Numbered from the stretch's first letter, positions 27,750-37,625 are shown. The stretch is DNA of 64,000 nucleotides from Sphingomonas sp. Ag1 (GCF_000980895.1 NZ_LAZX01000086.1:53719-117718); one strand, 5' to 3'. Notes: a model not told the origin generated them from the letters alone. Made by a program: numbers and translations.

Positions 27750-29861
27750 TCAGCCGCTGATCGCCCGCAGCAGCGCCTGCGCCGCGGCGCGCTGCGAAAA
27801 GCGGGCGTCTCCGAGCAGCTGCCGCAGCAGCCGCTGCGCCGCCGCCTTGTCGCCCGCCTCCGCCAGCACCTGCGCCTGATGCCAGCGAACCTCCGGCGCA
27901 TCGGGTGCCAGCGCCACCGCCTTGGCCAACAATTGCCCCGCCCCCTCCAGGTCGCCGGTCTCGTACAGCGCCCAGCCATAGGCATCGGCAACGCCGGGAT
28001 TCATCGGCAACAAGGCGTAGGCGCGCCGGGCAAAGGATAATCCGGTCCTTGGGTCGCCCGCCTCGGTATGGGCCCGCGCCAGTTGCGCCAGGACGAACGC
28101 GTCGCGTTGCGCGCCCGCACCGCGCAGCGTCTCCAGCGTGGCGGCGGCCGACTCCCACTCACCGCTTGCCACCTGCAGGTTCGCCAGCAGGCGATAGGCC
28201 GGCAGCGCCTGCGGATTTTGCGACAGGTACAAGGTCAGCGCCGCCGCGCCGTCACGCAGCCGGCCGGTGCGCGCGGTCGCCTCCGACAGGCGGAGCAAGA
28301 CCGGGCCGTCGAACCTCAGGTCAGCGGCCAGTCGGTACCGCTCCATTGCCGCCGCCCATTGGTTCGTCGCGGCGCGGGCGTCCCCCGCCAGCAATTGGGC
28401 GTCCGCCGCACCCGGCGACACATTGGCCACCGCCTCCGCCGCGCGCACTGCCGCGCCGGGGTCGCCCTCCTCCAGCAGGCTGCGCACATATGTCACCGCC
28501 AAGGCGGGGTCTTCAGGCTCGCGCGCCACCGCTGCCGCCGCCGCAGCCACCCCGGTATCGCTCGCGAACGGCGCCGGTTCGCCGATCGTCGGGCGGCTCG
28601 CACGATCCAGGTAGCGAGCGGCCCAGTCACGTTCCCCGTTCGCCTCGAAGGCTCTGGCGACCAGCATCAATGTGTAGCTGTCCGCATCCGCGCGCAGCGC
28701 CATCGGCCGCAGGATATCAAGCGCACCGCGCACGTCACCGGAACGCAACAACGAGGCGCCGAGCAGGCGCCGCGCGACAAGGTTCATCGGCTGTCGGCCG
28801 ACGATCTCCCGAAAACTGACGACGGCCTGCTCATAGGCACCATCGGCATACGCCAGCAGCCCCGCCAGCATGACCACCCCGGGCACCTCAACGCCGGCAT
28901 CGCCGATCTTCGACAGCATGGCGCGCGCCAGGTCACGCTTGCCCGCCCGCGCGGCAAGCACCGCCTGCAGGTACAGGGCCGGGACGTTGCCGGGCCGCGC
29001 TGCCAGCGCCTTCCTGCTCGCGTCGAGCATGATGGCGTAGCGCCCGGCGTCTCCGGCCGTGGCGGCATATTCGATCAGTGCCGGATAATAATAAGCGTCG
29101 GCCTCCAGCGCGCGGGCAAACCACGGCAGGGCCGCCACAAGGCCATATCGGCTGCGGATCACTTGCCCGGCCGTCACGATCGCGCTCAGGTTCGATGGAT
29201 CGATCGTCAACGCCGCCCGGGCCGCCGCCTCGGCGCCAAGGACATCGCCCGCATCCATGCGCAGGCGGGCCAGATCGCCAAGGGCCTTGCTGTCGCGCGG
29301 ATTGGCCCGGGTGATGGCGGTCAGCAGCGCGCTTGCCGCGGCGGGATCGCCATTGGCGGCCAGTGCGCGGGCGCGAACCCGCTGTCCGTCTGCCGCGAAC
29401 GCTCCCGCGACCCGGCCCGCGGTTGCCAACGCGCGATCGGCATCCCCCTGCAGCAGATAGGCTTCCGCAAACAGATGCCTCACCTGCCCGGCGGGCATTC
29501 CGGCCGAAACAGCGCGGCTGAAGGCCGCCTCTGCCGCCGCCCCGTTTTCCATCAGCAGGTCGACCTGGCCGAGCAGCACGTTGGAACGGGCTTGCTCGCT
29601 TCCGGTCACCGCGACGAGCGCGTGGTTTCGCGCCGCGCTGTAATTGCCGCGCTTGAGGGCCGCGATGCCGTCCGCATAGGCGCGCGCCGGATCGGGAGCA
29701 CTCGCCCGCCGGGCAAGCATGACAAGCCCGCCCAGCACCAGCGCCGCAAGCAGCAGCACCGCGACCACGCGACGCGAGACAACACGTACGCGGCTTCGCG
29801 TGCCCGTCGACCTGCGCCGCCGCCGGCGCAGCATGGGATAGCGTGCGCTCACTTCATGCAT
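27750..29861 (-). CDS. TPR-repeat membrane-anchored protein (PrsT-like context)
   Basis: A 703-residue protein with a basic N-terminus (LRRRRRRSTGTRSRVRV), one membrane segment (VVAVLLLAALVLGGLVML) and about 15 tetratricopeptide-like helix pairs over the rest, so most of it is periplasmic. It overlaps the 3' end of the upstream regulator gene by 8 bases, so translation is coupled. The place next to a TIGR03013 sugar transferase and a PrsR-like activator resembles the PEP-CTERM/XrtA system's PrsT, but it lacks the lipobox of that family. Role in polysaccharide export or assembly is inferred. Confidence 0.8.
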   Translation of the reverse strand: MHEVSARYPMLRRRRRRSTGTRSRVRVVSRRVVAVLLLAALVLGGLVMLARRASAPDPARAYADGIAALKRGNYSAARNHALVAVTGSEQARSNVLLGQVDLLMENGAAAEAAFSRAVSAGMPAGQVRHLFAEAYLLQGDADRALATAGRVAGAFAADGQRVRARALAANGDPAAASALLTAITRANPRDSKALGDLARLRMDAGDVLGAEAAARAALTIDPSNLSAIVTAGQVIRSRYGLVAALPWFARALEADAYYYPALIEYAATAGDAGRYAIMLDASRKALAARPGNVPALYLQAVLAARAGKRDLARAMLSKIGDAGVEVPGVVMLAGLLAYADGAYEQAVVSFREIVGRQPMNLVARRLLGASLLRSGDVRGALDILRPMALRADADSYTLMLVARAFEANGERDWAARYLDRASRPTIGEPAPFASDTGVAAAAAAVAREPEDPALAVTYVRSLLEEGDPGAAVRAAEAVANVSPGAADAQLLAGDARAATNQWAAAMERYRLAADLRFDGPVLLRLSEATARTGRLRDGAAALTLYLSQNPQALPAYRLLANLQVASGEWESAAATLETLRGAGAQRDAFVLAQLARAHTEAGDPRTGLSFARRAYALLPMNPGVADAYGWALYETGDLEGAGQLLAKAVALAPDAPEVRWHQAQVLAEAGDKAAAQRLLRQLLGDARFSQRAAAQALLRAISG

Positions 29862-31260
29862 GCAGGTCGTAGCTCTTCAGCAGGTCGTACAATGTCGGGC
29901 GGCTGACGCCCAGCAGCCTCGCGGTTTGCGAGATGTTGCCTTCGGTACGTGCCAGCGCCCGGCGGATGGCACCGCGATCGGCCGCCTCGCGCGCGGCGCG
30001 CAGGCTGGTCGGCCGCTCGGCCCCTTTGACCAGGTCCAGGTCCGCCGACGTGATCAGACGCGCGTCAGCCATGATGATGGCACGTTTGATCCGGTTCTCA
30101 AGCTCGCGCACATTGCCCGGCCAGTCATGGGCATCGATCGCCGCAATGGCGTCGGCGGCGAGCCCGCGTACCGCTGGATTCATCACGGGCGCGAACTTTG
30201 CCACGAAATGCCGCGCGAGCAACAGGGCATCGCCCGGCCGCTTCGCCAGCGGCGGGATCGCCACGACGATCTGTGCCAGCCGATAATATAAATCCTCCCG
30301 GAACTGGCCGTCGGCGACCATCTGGTCGATGTCGCGGTGGGTGGCGCAAACGATCCGCGTGTCGACCAGGATAGGGCGCCGTCCGCCGATCCGCTCGATC
30401 GCATGTTCCTGAAGGAAGCGGAGCAGCTTGACCTGCAACGGCAGCGGCACATCGCCAATCTCGTCCAGGAAAAGCGTCCCGCCCGCCGCCTGCTCGATCT
30501 TACCCGGCATCGTACGGATCGCGCCGGTGAACGCACCCTTTTCGTGGCCGAATAGCTCGCTTTCCAGCAACGTGTCGGGAATCGCGGCGCAGTTGATCGC
30601 GACAAAGGCACCCTCGGCACGCGGCGAGGCGGCATGGAGGTGCAGCGCCAGCAATTCCTTCCCCGTGCCGCTCGCACCCGACAGCAGAACCGACACGTCG
30701 GTGCGTGCGATACGGCTCACCGTCCTCAGTACCTGCGTCATTTCGGGGGCAGCAGTGATCACACCGCTGTCACCACCAGCCTCCTCTCCCCCGCCCGCTC
30801 CGGCGGACGCCGCCGCGTGAAGCGCGTGAACATCAAACGCACGCGCGACGATCTGGCGAAGCGCCTGCGGATCAATCGGCAGATAGCACACGTCCCACGC
30901 TCCGGCCGCGACCGCCGCCTGCGCGGCCGCGTACGACCCGGCCCGGCAGATCACGATGACCTTCAACGTCGGACGCGCTTGAAGAAGCGCGGCGATCAAC
31001 TCGGGATCGCCAGCGTCATCACCAGCCTCCAGCATCGCGCCGTCGATGACCGCGACGCCGGTCGGCGTCGTCGCTACCAGCTCGACCGAACACGCACCCG
31101 TCGTCCCAAGGTGAACTGGCCAGGATGCGAGCGCGCCGATCACCGGCTCGAACCCCGCGGGGTCCGCGGTGGCGCACAACAATGCTGGCCGCTCCTTACC
31201 CGCGGACGCACTCGCCGAGGCCGAGTTATCTGCCGGGGCGGCCGAGATGCGGCCGCTCAC
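29854..31260 (-). CDS. sigma-54-dependent regulator, PrsR-like, with degenerate receiver domain
   Basis: A 468-residue activator: N-terminal receiver-like domain (25-145), AAA+ domain with Walker A GASGTGKE (195-202) and the sigma-54 contact GAFTGA (242-247), and a Fis-type HTH (GNISQTARLLGVSRPTLYDLLK). The receiver keeps one Asp (D73 in AVIDGAM) but lacks the acidic pocket (CATADP), has Cys105 at the Thr position and Leu127 at the Lys position. No histidine kinase (PrsK) gene is adjacent. The GTG start overlaps the sugar transferase stop (GTGA). It probably controls polysaccharide genes with RpoN. Confidence 0.85.
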   Translation of the reverse strand: MSGRISAAPADNSASASASAGKERPALLCATADPAGFEPVIGALASWPVHLGTTGACSVELVATTPTGVAVIDGAMLEAGDDAGDPELIAALLQARPTLKVIVICRAGSYAAAQAAVAAGAWDVCYLPIDPQALRQIVARAFDVHALHAAASAGAGGGEEAGGDSGVITAAPEMTQVLRTVSRIARTDVSVLLSGASGTGKELLALHLHAASPRAEGAFVAINCAAIPDTLLESELFGHEKGAFTGAIRTMPGKIEQAAGGTLFLDEIGDVPLPLQVKLLRFLQEHAIERIGGRRPILVDTRIVCATHRDIDQMVADGQFREDLYYRLAQIVVAIPPLAKRPGDALLLARHFVAKFAPVMNPAVRGLAADAIAAIDAHDWPGNVRELENRIKRAIIMADARLITSADLDLVKGAERPTSLRAAREAADRGAIRRALARTEGNISQTARLLGVSRPTLYDLLKSYDLHA

Positions 31261-32645
31261 CGGGCGCCCGACGGCCAGAGGACGACCCGCAAGGTTTGCA
31301 GCAGGATCAGCAGATCGAGGAAGGGGGAGTAATTCTTGGCGTAATAGAGGTCATATTCCAGCTTATGCCGCGCATCCTCGATCGAGGCACCATAGGGATA
31401 GTTGATCTGCGCCCAGCCCGTGATCCCCGGTTTCACCATGTGACGCTCGGCATAATAAGGCAGCTGCTGTTCCAGTTCGGCGACGAACTGCGGGCGCTCC
31501 GGGCGCGGGCCGACGAAGCTCATCTCGCCCTTCAGCACGCTCCAGCATTGCGGCAATTCGTCGATCCGGACCTTGCGGATGAAGCGGCCGATGCGCGTCA
31601 CCCGCGGATCGCGCTCCTGCGCCCAGACCGCGGTGCCGGCGGCTTCGGCATCCTGCCGCATCGAGCGCAGCTTCGGGATGTCAAAGGGCTCATTGTACAG
31701 GCCGACCCGACGCTGACGATAGAAGGCCGGACCGCGGCTCTCGAGCCGGATGGCCAGCGCGGTCACTAGGATAAGCGGCCCCGCGATCAGCAACAGCAGC
31801 GAACTCACCACAATGTCGAACGCGCGCTTGGCGACGCCGGACAACATGCGCCCGGACGAGAAGCCGTCGGAAAAGATCAGCCAGGACGGGTTGAGGCTGG
31901 CCAGATCGATCCGACCGGTCTCGCGCTCGAGAAAGGTGGAATAGTCGCTGACGTGCACGCCCGTCGTCTTGACCCGCAGCAGATCCTTGAGCGGGAGCGC
32001 CTTCCGCCGTTCCTCGATGGCAAGAACCACTTCCGTCGCGCGTCGCTCGACGACAAAGGCGGCAAGGTTCGCGATATCGGCGCGCGACACGGCATCTTCC
32101 ACCTCCCGCGCCCCCTCGCTCATCGCAACCACGCCGGCAATGACGAAGCTGGCGCCATTGGCCCGTTCCAGCTGTCGCAAGCGCGCTGCGCGTGATCCGG
32201 CGCCCAGCACGACGATTCGGCGGCGGAATCGCTCGCCGCCCAGGATGCGCAGGAAAAGCAGCCGCGCCGCGACCAGGCCGGCGATGGAGAACAGCATGGC
32301 GTAGAACAGGCTCGACCGCCAGAAGCTGACCGAGGGCATGAAGAAATAGAGCAAGCTGAGGAAAATCACCCCGACGCACACGGCGACGATCAGCCGCATG
32401 ACCGCCTGCCGGACGGAGACAAGGACGTCGGCATGATAGGCGCCAACCGCGACCATCGCCGCGAACAAGGGCATCGCGAAAGCGAAAAGCGCTGGCACGC
32501 GCGTGGTCACGGCACCTGGCAGCATGTCCAGCTGCGCCGTCCGCACCAGCCAGCCGAGTTCGGCCGCGAACAGCAGGATGGCGAAGTCGATCAGACCGAC
32601 CAGCGCCACCGCATTCGGCACATAATGTTTGAAAATCCTGATCAT
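31257..32645 (-). CDS. TIGR03013 family (XrtA/PEP-CTERM-associated) undecaprenyl-phosphate sugar transferase
   Basis: A 462-residue polyprenyl-phosphate sugar-phosphate transferase. Four N-terminal membrane helices, a nucleotide-binding-like middle domain (RIVVLGAGSRAARL), a fifth helix (IVVSSLLLLIAGPLILVTALAI) and the catalytic C-terminal domain (LPQCWSVLKGEMSFVGPRPERP) are in the usual order. It starts assembly of an exopolysaccharide repeat unit on the inner membrane. MIRIFKHYVPN is the family's conserved N-terminus, so I start there. First gene of a four-gene minus-strand group. Confidence 0.9.
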   Translation of the reverse strand: MIRIFKHYVPNAVALVGLIDFAILLFAAELGWLVRTAQLDMLPGAVTTRVPALFAFAMPLFAAMVAVGAYHADVLVSVRQAVMRLIVAVCVGVIFLSLLYFFMPSVSFWRSSLFYAMLFSIAGLVAARLLFLRILGGERFRRRIVVLGAGSRAARLRQLERANGASFVIAGVVAMSEGAREVEDAVSRADIANLAAFVVERRATEVVLAIEERRKALPLKDLLRVKTTGVHVSDYSTFLERETGRIDLASLNPSWLIFSDGFSSGRMLSGVAKRAFDIVVSSLLLLIAGPLILVTALAIRLESRGPAFYRQRRVGLYNEPFDIPKLRSMRQDAEAAGTAVWAQERDPRVTRIGRFIRKVRIDELPQCWSVLKGEMSFVGPRPERPQFVAELEQQLPYYAERHMVKPGITGWAQINYPYGASIEDARHKLEYDLYYAKNYSPFLDLLILLQTLRVVLWPSGAR

Positions 32646-32840
32646 GCCCGCGCTCGCCGATCGGTGTAAGGAAATCCGACAGGATCGTGTCGCAGCAAAT
32701 GACAAAGAAAGGCTGAATACGGAAGCGGGTGGATCATTTTCGCGGGATATGCATTGAAGAACGGGGGAACCTTCACTTACCGTACGTCTGCCGCGCCCCT
32801 GACCGGCGGACCATCACCATCTGCAAAGGAAACAGCGCGC

Positions 32841-33887
32841 ATGTCGCCAATCGTTCCCGTGATCCTGTCTGGCGGATCGGGCACGCGCTTATGGCCGATG
32901 TCCACGTCGGACCGTCCCAAGCAGATGCTGCCCTTGACCGCCGACCAGACCATGCTGCAGCTGACGGCACTGCGCGCGGTCGGTGATCGGTTCGCCTGCC
33001 CGATCGTGGTGGCGAACGTTCGCCACCTCGACATGATCGACAGTCAGTTGAGCGCCATCGGGTGCCGCCCGGAGTCGGTCATTCTTGAACCGCTCGGTCG
33101 AAACACTGCTCCTGCGATCGCGCTCGCCGCTCTATGCGCCAGCGATAGCGCCGCGCCGCTGCTGGTCATGCCGTCGGACCATGTGATCCACGACGTCTCC
33201 GCCTTCCATGCCGCGATCGAGGCGGCACGCCCGATGGTTGAGGAGGGCTGGCTGGTCACTTTCGGCATCACCCCCGATGCGCCGGAAACGGGCTATGGAT
33301 ATATCAAGGTTGGCACCCCCGTCGCGGAAGGAGTGCACCGCGTCGACCGGTTCGTGGAGAAGCCGCCGCGCGATGTCGCAGAAGCGATGCTCGCCTCGGG
33401 CGACCATGTGTGGAACGGCGGCATATTCCTGTTCCGGGCCGATGCCTATCTTGATGCGCTCGCCCGTTTCGAACCAGCCATGCTGGATGCTGTCCGTCGT
33501 TCGCTGGCCGAGGGAGAACGGTCCGGCCCGCATATCCGGCCGGCCGCCCAGGCCTTTGCGGACGCGCCCAACCAGTCGATCGACTATGCGGTGATGGAAA
33601 AATCCGACCAGGTCGCAGTCGTCCCCGTCGCCATGGGATGGAACGACGTCGGCAGCTGGGACGCGCTGCATTCGATCAGCACGTGCGACGAGGCGGGGAA
33701 TGCGATCCGCGGCGAGGTGATCGCGCTCGATTCGACCAACTGCATGGTGCGCACCGACGGTGCCCGCATTGCGATGGTCGGCGTCAAGGACCTGATCGTC
33801 GTGGCCTCGGGCAACGACATCCTGATCCTGCCGCGCGGCCGCAGCCAGGAAGTGAAGTCGCTGCTGGAGGCGATGCAGAACCGATGA
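32841..33887 (+). CDS. manC: mannose-1-phosphate guanylyltransferase
   Basis: A 348-residue nucleotidyltransferase making GDP-mannose from mannose-1-phosphate and GTP. The signature LSGGSGTRLWPMS is at residues 9-21, with FVEKP and WNDVGSWDAL further on. It lacks the C-terminal isomerase domain of bifunctional ManC/AlgA (about 480 residues), so it is the monofunctional form. Divergent from the sugar transferase group, it likely supplies GDP-mannose for the same surface polysaccharide. Start at MSPIVPVI, with AAAGGA 13 bases before. Confidence 0.92.
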   Translation: MSPIVPVILSGGSGTRLWPMSTSDRPKQMLPLTADQTMLQLTALRAVGDRFACPIVVANVRHLDMIDSQLSAIGCRPESVILEPLGRNTAPAIALAALCASDSAAPLLVMPSDHVIHDVSAFHAAIEAARPMVEEGWLVTFGITPDAPETGYGYIKVGTPVAEGVHRVDRFVEKPPRDVAEAMLASGDHVWNGGIFLFRADAYLDALARFEPAMLDAVRRSLAEGERSGPHIRPAAQAFADAPNQSIDYAVMEKSDQVAVVPVAMGWNDVGSWDALHSISTCDEAGNAIRGEVIALDSTNCMVRTDGARIAMVGVKDLIVVASGNDILILPRGRSQEVKSLLEAMQNR

Positions 33888-33892
33888 GGGTG

Positions 33893-33919
33893 GGGGGTGC
33901 CGGCGGCTGCCGGGCCCCT
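33893..33919. terminator. possible bidirectional terminator between manC and the GntR gene
   Basis: A GC-rich stem (GGGG...CCGGC around GGCT with GCCGG...CCCC) lies between the two convergent stops. There is no strong T-run, so the call rests on stem strength and position only. Confidence 0.35.
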
Positions 33920-33957
33920 ATGACTTGGCCGCTTTACCCCTCACGAGGCGCGCGCGC

Positions 33958-34314
33958 TCATACCTCCTGATCGGCCAGCAAGGCGGCGGGGTCGAGATCC
34001 AGCAACTCGATATAGGCTCGGATCCGCGGCCATTGCTGGGTGACGAACATGTCGCGCTCGGCCACGCGCAGTCGATCCGCCGCCCCCGGCAGCACGAACA
34101 TACCGACTCCGCGCCGAACCTCGACATAGCCGGCGTCCTGGAACGACTGATAAGCCTTGGCCACCGTCAGCGGGTTCGCGCCATGTTCGGCGGCAAGCGC
34201 TCGAACCGACGGCAATTGATCCCCGGCCCGATAATCGCCGCGCAGGATCGCGGCGGCGATCGTGCCACGCAGTCGAATATAGACCGGGCTGTCTTCGTTG
34301 CTCAGCGCTGTCAT
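33958..34314 (-). CDS. GntR family regulator (YtrA-type, short)
   Basis: A 118-residue repressor: winged-helix domain (PVYIRLRGTIAAAILRGDYRAG... NPLTVAKAYQSFQDAGYVEVRRGVGMFV) and only a short C-terminal helix, the YtrA arrangement. Such regulators often control ABC exporters; none is adjacent. It lies 103 bases after homoserine dehydrogenase on the same strand and is convergent with manC. Ligand unknown. Confidence 0.88.
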   Translation of the reverse strand: MTALSNEDSPVYIRLRGTIAAAILRGDYRAGDQLPSVRALAAEHGANPLTVAKAYQSFQDAGYVEVRRGVGMFVLPGAADRLRVAERDMFVTQQWPRIRAYIELLDLDPAALLADQEV

Positions 34315-34417
34315 GCTGCCTTAATACAGCAAAAGAGCAGACAGATCGAGCCTTAACCGACGCGATCCGGGTGAACGCACCGTCAGCCTGTCCCGCTTTA
34401 CCCGCCAACGGCGTGGA

Positions 34418-35704
34418 TCAATCGAGAATGTGCATCCACAAGGGCTCACCGGCGAGGCTCTGCGAACCCCGTAGGCGCTCCAGCGCCGCTTCGATGTGCG
34501 CATCAGGCGCTTCATGCGTCACGATCACGACCAGCGCGGTGCCTTCAACCGGCACGGCGCGCTGAATCAGGCTCTCGATCGAGACACCGGCATCTCGCAT
34601 CGCCGCGGCGATTTCCGCCAGCACGCCGACCCGATCAGCCACCGCGAAGCGCAGATAGGCGCGTCCACGTTGCGCCCCCGCGGCTGCGGGCGCGACTTCG
34701 GCCAGCGCGGCGACCGGCATCGCATACGGCGGGCCGGCCTCGCCGCGCGCAATGTCGATCAGGTCAGCGACGACGGCGCTCGCCGTCGGGCCGTCGCCCG
34801 CGCCGGCACCCTGGAACAACAGGCGACCGACGAAATTGCCCTCTGCAACGACGGCGTTGGTCGAACCGGTGACATGCGCCAGCGGATGGGCGTGCGGGAC
34901 GAGATGTGCATGGACACGCTGGAACAGGCCGCTCGCATCGGCCTGCGCCATGCCGACCAGCCGAACCCGATAGCCAAGCGCCTCGGCTTCCGCGACATCC
35001 GCCGCGGTGACGTTTCGGATGCCACCGATCGCAACATCGGCGAACGCCGGCCGCGTGCCAAAGGCGATGGTGGAAAGGATCGACAACTTGTGCGCGGCAT
35101 CGACGCCATCGATGTCGAAGGACGGATCGGACTCGGCAAAGCCGAGCGCCTGGGCCTCGGCCAGCACGTCGCCAAAGTCGCGTCCTTCCGATTCCATCTT
35201 GCTCAGGATGAAATTGCAGGTGCCGTTGAGGATGCCATAGACGCGCGACACCGCATTGGCGGCCATCCCCTCGCGTAGCCCCTTGATGACAGGGATCCCG
35301 CCCGCCACCGCGGCCTCGAACTTCAACGGAACGCGCGCGGCCTCCGCCATCTCCGCCAGTTCGGCACCGTGATGCGCAAGCATCGCCTTGTTCGCGGTCA
35401 CGAACCCCTTGCCACCGCCAAGCGTCGCGCGGGCGAGCGCCAGTGCCGGGCCATCGGCCCCGCCGACCAGTTCGACCACCACATCCGCGTCGCAGCGGGC
35501 AAGCGCGGTGGTATCGTCCACCCACTCATAGCCGCTGACATCAACACCGCGGTCCTTGGTGCGGTCACGGGCGGACACGGCAACGATCTCGATCGGCCGG
35601 CCCGCGCGCCGCGCGATCAACTCGCGATTGGTCTCCAGCACCCGGATCACCCCGCCACCGACGGTCCCCAATCCTGCCAAAGCCACTCGCAACGCTGTCG
35701 TCAT
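34418..35704 (-). CDS. hom: homoserine dehydrogenase
   Basis: A 428-residue enzyme that reduces aspartate semialdehyde to homoserine, for threonine and methionine. The Rossmann GLGTVGGGV is at residues 11-19; catalytic-domain motifs GGIPVIKGLREG and NGTCNFILSKM follow; the C-terminal ACT domain (VLAEIAAAMRDAGVSIESLIQ) permits feedback control by threonine. Start at MTTALRVA with AAAGGGG just upstream. The methionine-side genes sseA and metC lie 5 kb away. Confidence 0.96.
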   Translation of the reverse strand: MTTALRVALAGLGTVGGGVIRVLETNRELIARRAGRPIEIVAVSARDRTKDRGVDVSGYEWVDDTTALARCDADVVVELVGGADGPALALARATLGGGKGFVTANKAMLAHHGAELAEMAEAARVPLKFEAAVAGGIPVIKGLREGMAANAVSRVYGILNGTCNFILSKMESEGRDFGDVLAEAQALGFAESDPSFDIDGVDAAHKLSILSTIAFGTRPAFADVAIGGIRNVTAADVAEAEALGYRVRLVGMAQADASGLFQRVHAHLVPHAHPLAHVTGSTNAVVAEGNFVGRLLFQGAGAGDGPTASAVVADLIDIARGEAGPPYAMPVAALAEVAPAAAGAQRGRAYLRFAVADRVGVLAEIAAAMRDAGVSIESLIQRAVPVEGTALVVIVTHEAPDAHIEAALERLRGSQSLAGEPLWMHILD

Positions 35705-35810
35705 GACTACCCCTTTCCTCAAGCCGGTCGGCCTAAGCGGTCAGGGCGGGCGTGTCGACTATCACGAGCAGTGGCGCAGCCCGAGCCTTCCTCGGCCGCG
35801 CCACCCGCGA

Positions 35811-36101
35811 TCAGGCAGCCTTGGCGAATAGCTGCTCATCCTCCAGCGCCGCCTGATCCTGCGCGATCACCGGCACGTGCGGAGCGACAGCGAACCGCGG
35901 CCGCACCAGGATGCGCGAGATCAACACCCCGGCGCCCAGAACGAAATAGAGGGTGATGATCGCGACCGGCTGGAGCACGAACGAAGCACCCAGCGCCAGT
36001 CGCAACCACAAGGGGTTGAAGCCGAAATCCTCTCCCACCGCATTGCAGATGCCCAGCAGATTGTCCTTGGGGGCTGCGCGCGAAGAAACGTCGGTCATCA
36101 T
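35811..36101 (-). CDS. PspC domain protein
   Basis: A 96-residue protein with a PspC domain (NLLGICNAVGEDFGFNPLWLRLALGASF) and a second membrane segment (IITLYFVLGAGVLISRIL). PspC proteins sense or respond to envelope stress in the Psp system; no pspA is nearby, so it is probably a stand-alone form. The start is the first of two tandem ATG codons, MMTDVSS. Confidence 0.82.
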   Translation of the reverse strand: MMTDVSSRAAPKDNLLGICNAVGEDFGFNPLWLRLALGASFVLQPVAIITLYFVLGAGVLISRILVRPRFAVAPHVPVIAQDQAALEDEQLFAKAA

Positions 36102-36286
36102 ATCTGCTCCGGTCCATATGCAGGCGAACCGCCTGTTACCGGACGCATTGCAGCCACCGTGCCAATTACCGGACACAAGCAAATACAATGACTTAGGCCT
36201 AGCGGGCTGCTAACCGACTGCCAGGAAGCAGGATTATCCGCCAATCCGTGGCAAAGCGCGCCGGCCTGCGGCAAGCAGCCGCCAAC

Positions 36287-37570
36287 TCACATCAGCGACA
36301 GCAGCTTCTCGATCTCGACGAAGGCAAAGCCCACCGAACTGTCGGCGATGCCATAGGGGATGAACAGCTTGTCCCCATGGCGCATCGCCCCACAGGTGTA
36401 GACGACATTGGGCACATAGCCCTCGCGATCCTGATCGGCAGCCGCCAGGATCGGCTCGCGCGTGCGCCCGATCACCTTGGATGGATCGTTCTTGTCGAGC
36501 AGCGCGGCGCCGATCGAATATTTGCGCATCGCGCCCACACCATGGGTGAGCAGGAGCCAGCCTTCATCGACCTCGATCGGCGGACCGCAATTGCCGATCT
36601 GCACAAGCTCCCACGGATAGACCGGCGTCAGGATCAGTTCGCCGTCGTCCCAATGATCCAGCCGATCGGAACGGAGCAGGTAGAGGTTCTCACCGTCCTG
36701 ACGCCCGATCGACAGATATTCGCCGTTCACCGTGCGCGGGAACAGCGCGATTCCCTTGTTGCGCGCCGCACTCCCGGTCATCGGCACCAGATCGAAGGCG
36801 CGAAAATCGCGCGTGCGCATCAGCTCCGACTGAATTCTCGCGCCATTATAGGCGGTATAGGTGCCGAGCCACTCCTGCGATCCATCCTCATGGGTGAAAT
36901 GCACCAGCCGCAGGTCCTCAAGGCCCTTCGACTGGGCCTCGGTAATCGGAAAGATCACCGTACCGGACAGCGTCGAATCGCGGTCACGGTGCACGGTTAC
37001 CGGGCCGCTCGGCATCTCCGGCCCATCGATGCCATAGGCATCCGCGGCCGTGGCAAAGGGCGGCTCGGGCGCCAGAATCAGCTCATTCTCGTCCGTGATG
37101 ATGCCTTCGCGGAAGGCGACGGAGGAAATATGCCCCTCCCCCACGGCGCGAAGGCTCATCAGGATGCGCTGCGACCCTTCGGGCATCCCCGACTGGTCAT
37201 AATGTGGAACGGCGCTGGGGTTCATCAGCGCCGCCGCCGCATAGCTATATTCGTGACAGAAATAGGCACCGATCAACTGGCGTTTCTCGTCGCCCAATGC
37301 GCTGTCGTCGATCCCGTGGGTCTCCGCAATCTCGCGATAGCGGGTCAGGAACACGCGCCGCGTCTGCCAGTGACGCGCCTCGAAATCGCGCAGGACAAGG
37401 CTCAATTGCTCGCTCGCCTCGACCGCTGACATCGCCAGCACTTCGTCGATCATGCGCTGCGCACGGCTTTGCCCCTGCCCGTTCAGGGCAGTGCTCGAAA
37501 TATGAAACGGGCGTACCACGACGCGAGACGGATCGGCGTGCAGCCGGAGCCGGTGATTGTACAAGTCCAA
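36287..37570 (-). CDS. GH130 family glycoside hydrolase/phosphorylase
   Basis: About 427 residues of the GH130 family, which phosphorolyses or hydrolyses beta-mannosides. Family blocks: LRLHADPSRVVVRPF, YTAYNG, GNCGPPIEVDEGWLLLTHGVG, SIGAALLDKNDPSKVIGRT and YVPNVVYTCGAM. The start is not an ATG: a TTG (LDLYNHRL) with GAGG ten bases upstream fits the family N-terminus; an in-frame TTG two codons later is an alternative. It follows the GT4 gene by 55 bases. Substrate probably a mannoside or mannosyl-glucose linkage. Confidence 0.85.
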   Translation of the reverse strand: MDLYNHRLRLHADPSRVVVRPFHISSTALNGQGQSRAQRMIDEVLAMSAVEASEQLSLVLRDFEARHWQTRRVFLTRYREIAETHGIDDSALGDEKRQLIGAYFCHEYSYAAAALMNPSAVPHYDQSGMPEGSQRILMSLRAVGEGHISSVAFREGIITDENELILAPEPPFATAADAYGIDGPEMPSGPVTVHRDRDSTLSGTVIFPITEAQSKGLEDLRLVHFTHEDGSQEWLGTYTAYNGARIQSELMRTRDFRAFDLVPMTGSAARNKGIALFPRTVNGEYLSIGRQDGENLYLLRSDRLDHWDDGELILTPVYPWELVQIGNCGPPIEVDEGWLLLTHGVGAMRKYSIGAALLDKNDPSKVIGRTREPILAAADQDREGYVPNVVYTCGAMRHGDKLFIPYGIADSSVGFAFVEIEKLLSLM

Positions 37571-37625
37571 GAGAAAAAGGCCTCGCGTTGCGGTCCGTTG
37601 GTCGACGCCGTGGAAAAGCGGTGAC

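Noticed and set aside
32646..32840. Sigma-54 (-24/-12) promoter for the sugar transferase or manC
   Set aside because: No TGGCA...TTGC pair at the correct spacing in this gap on either strand.
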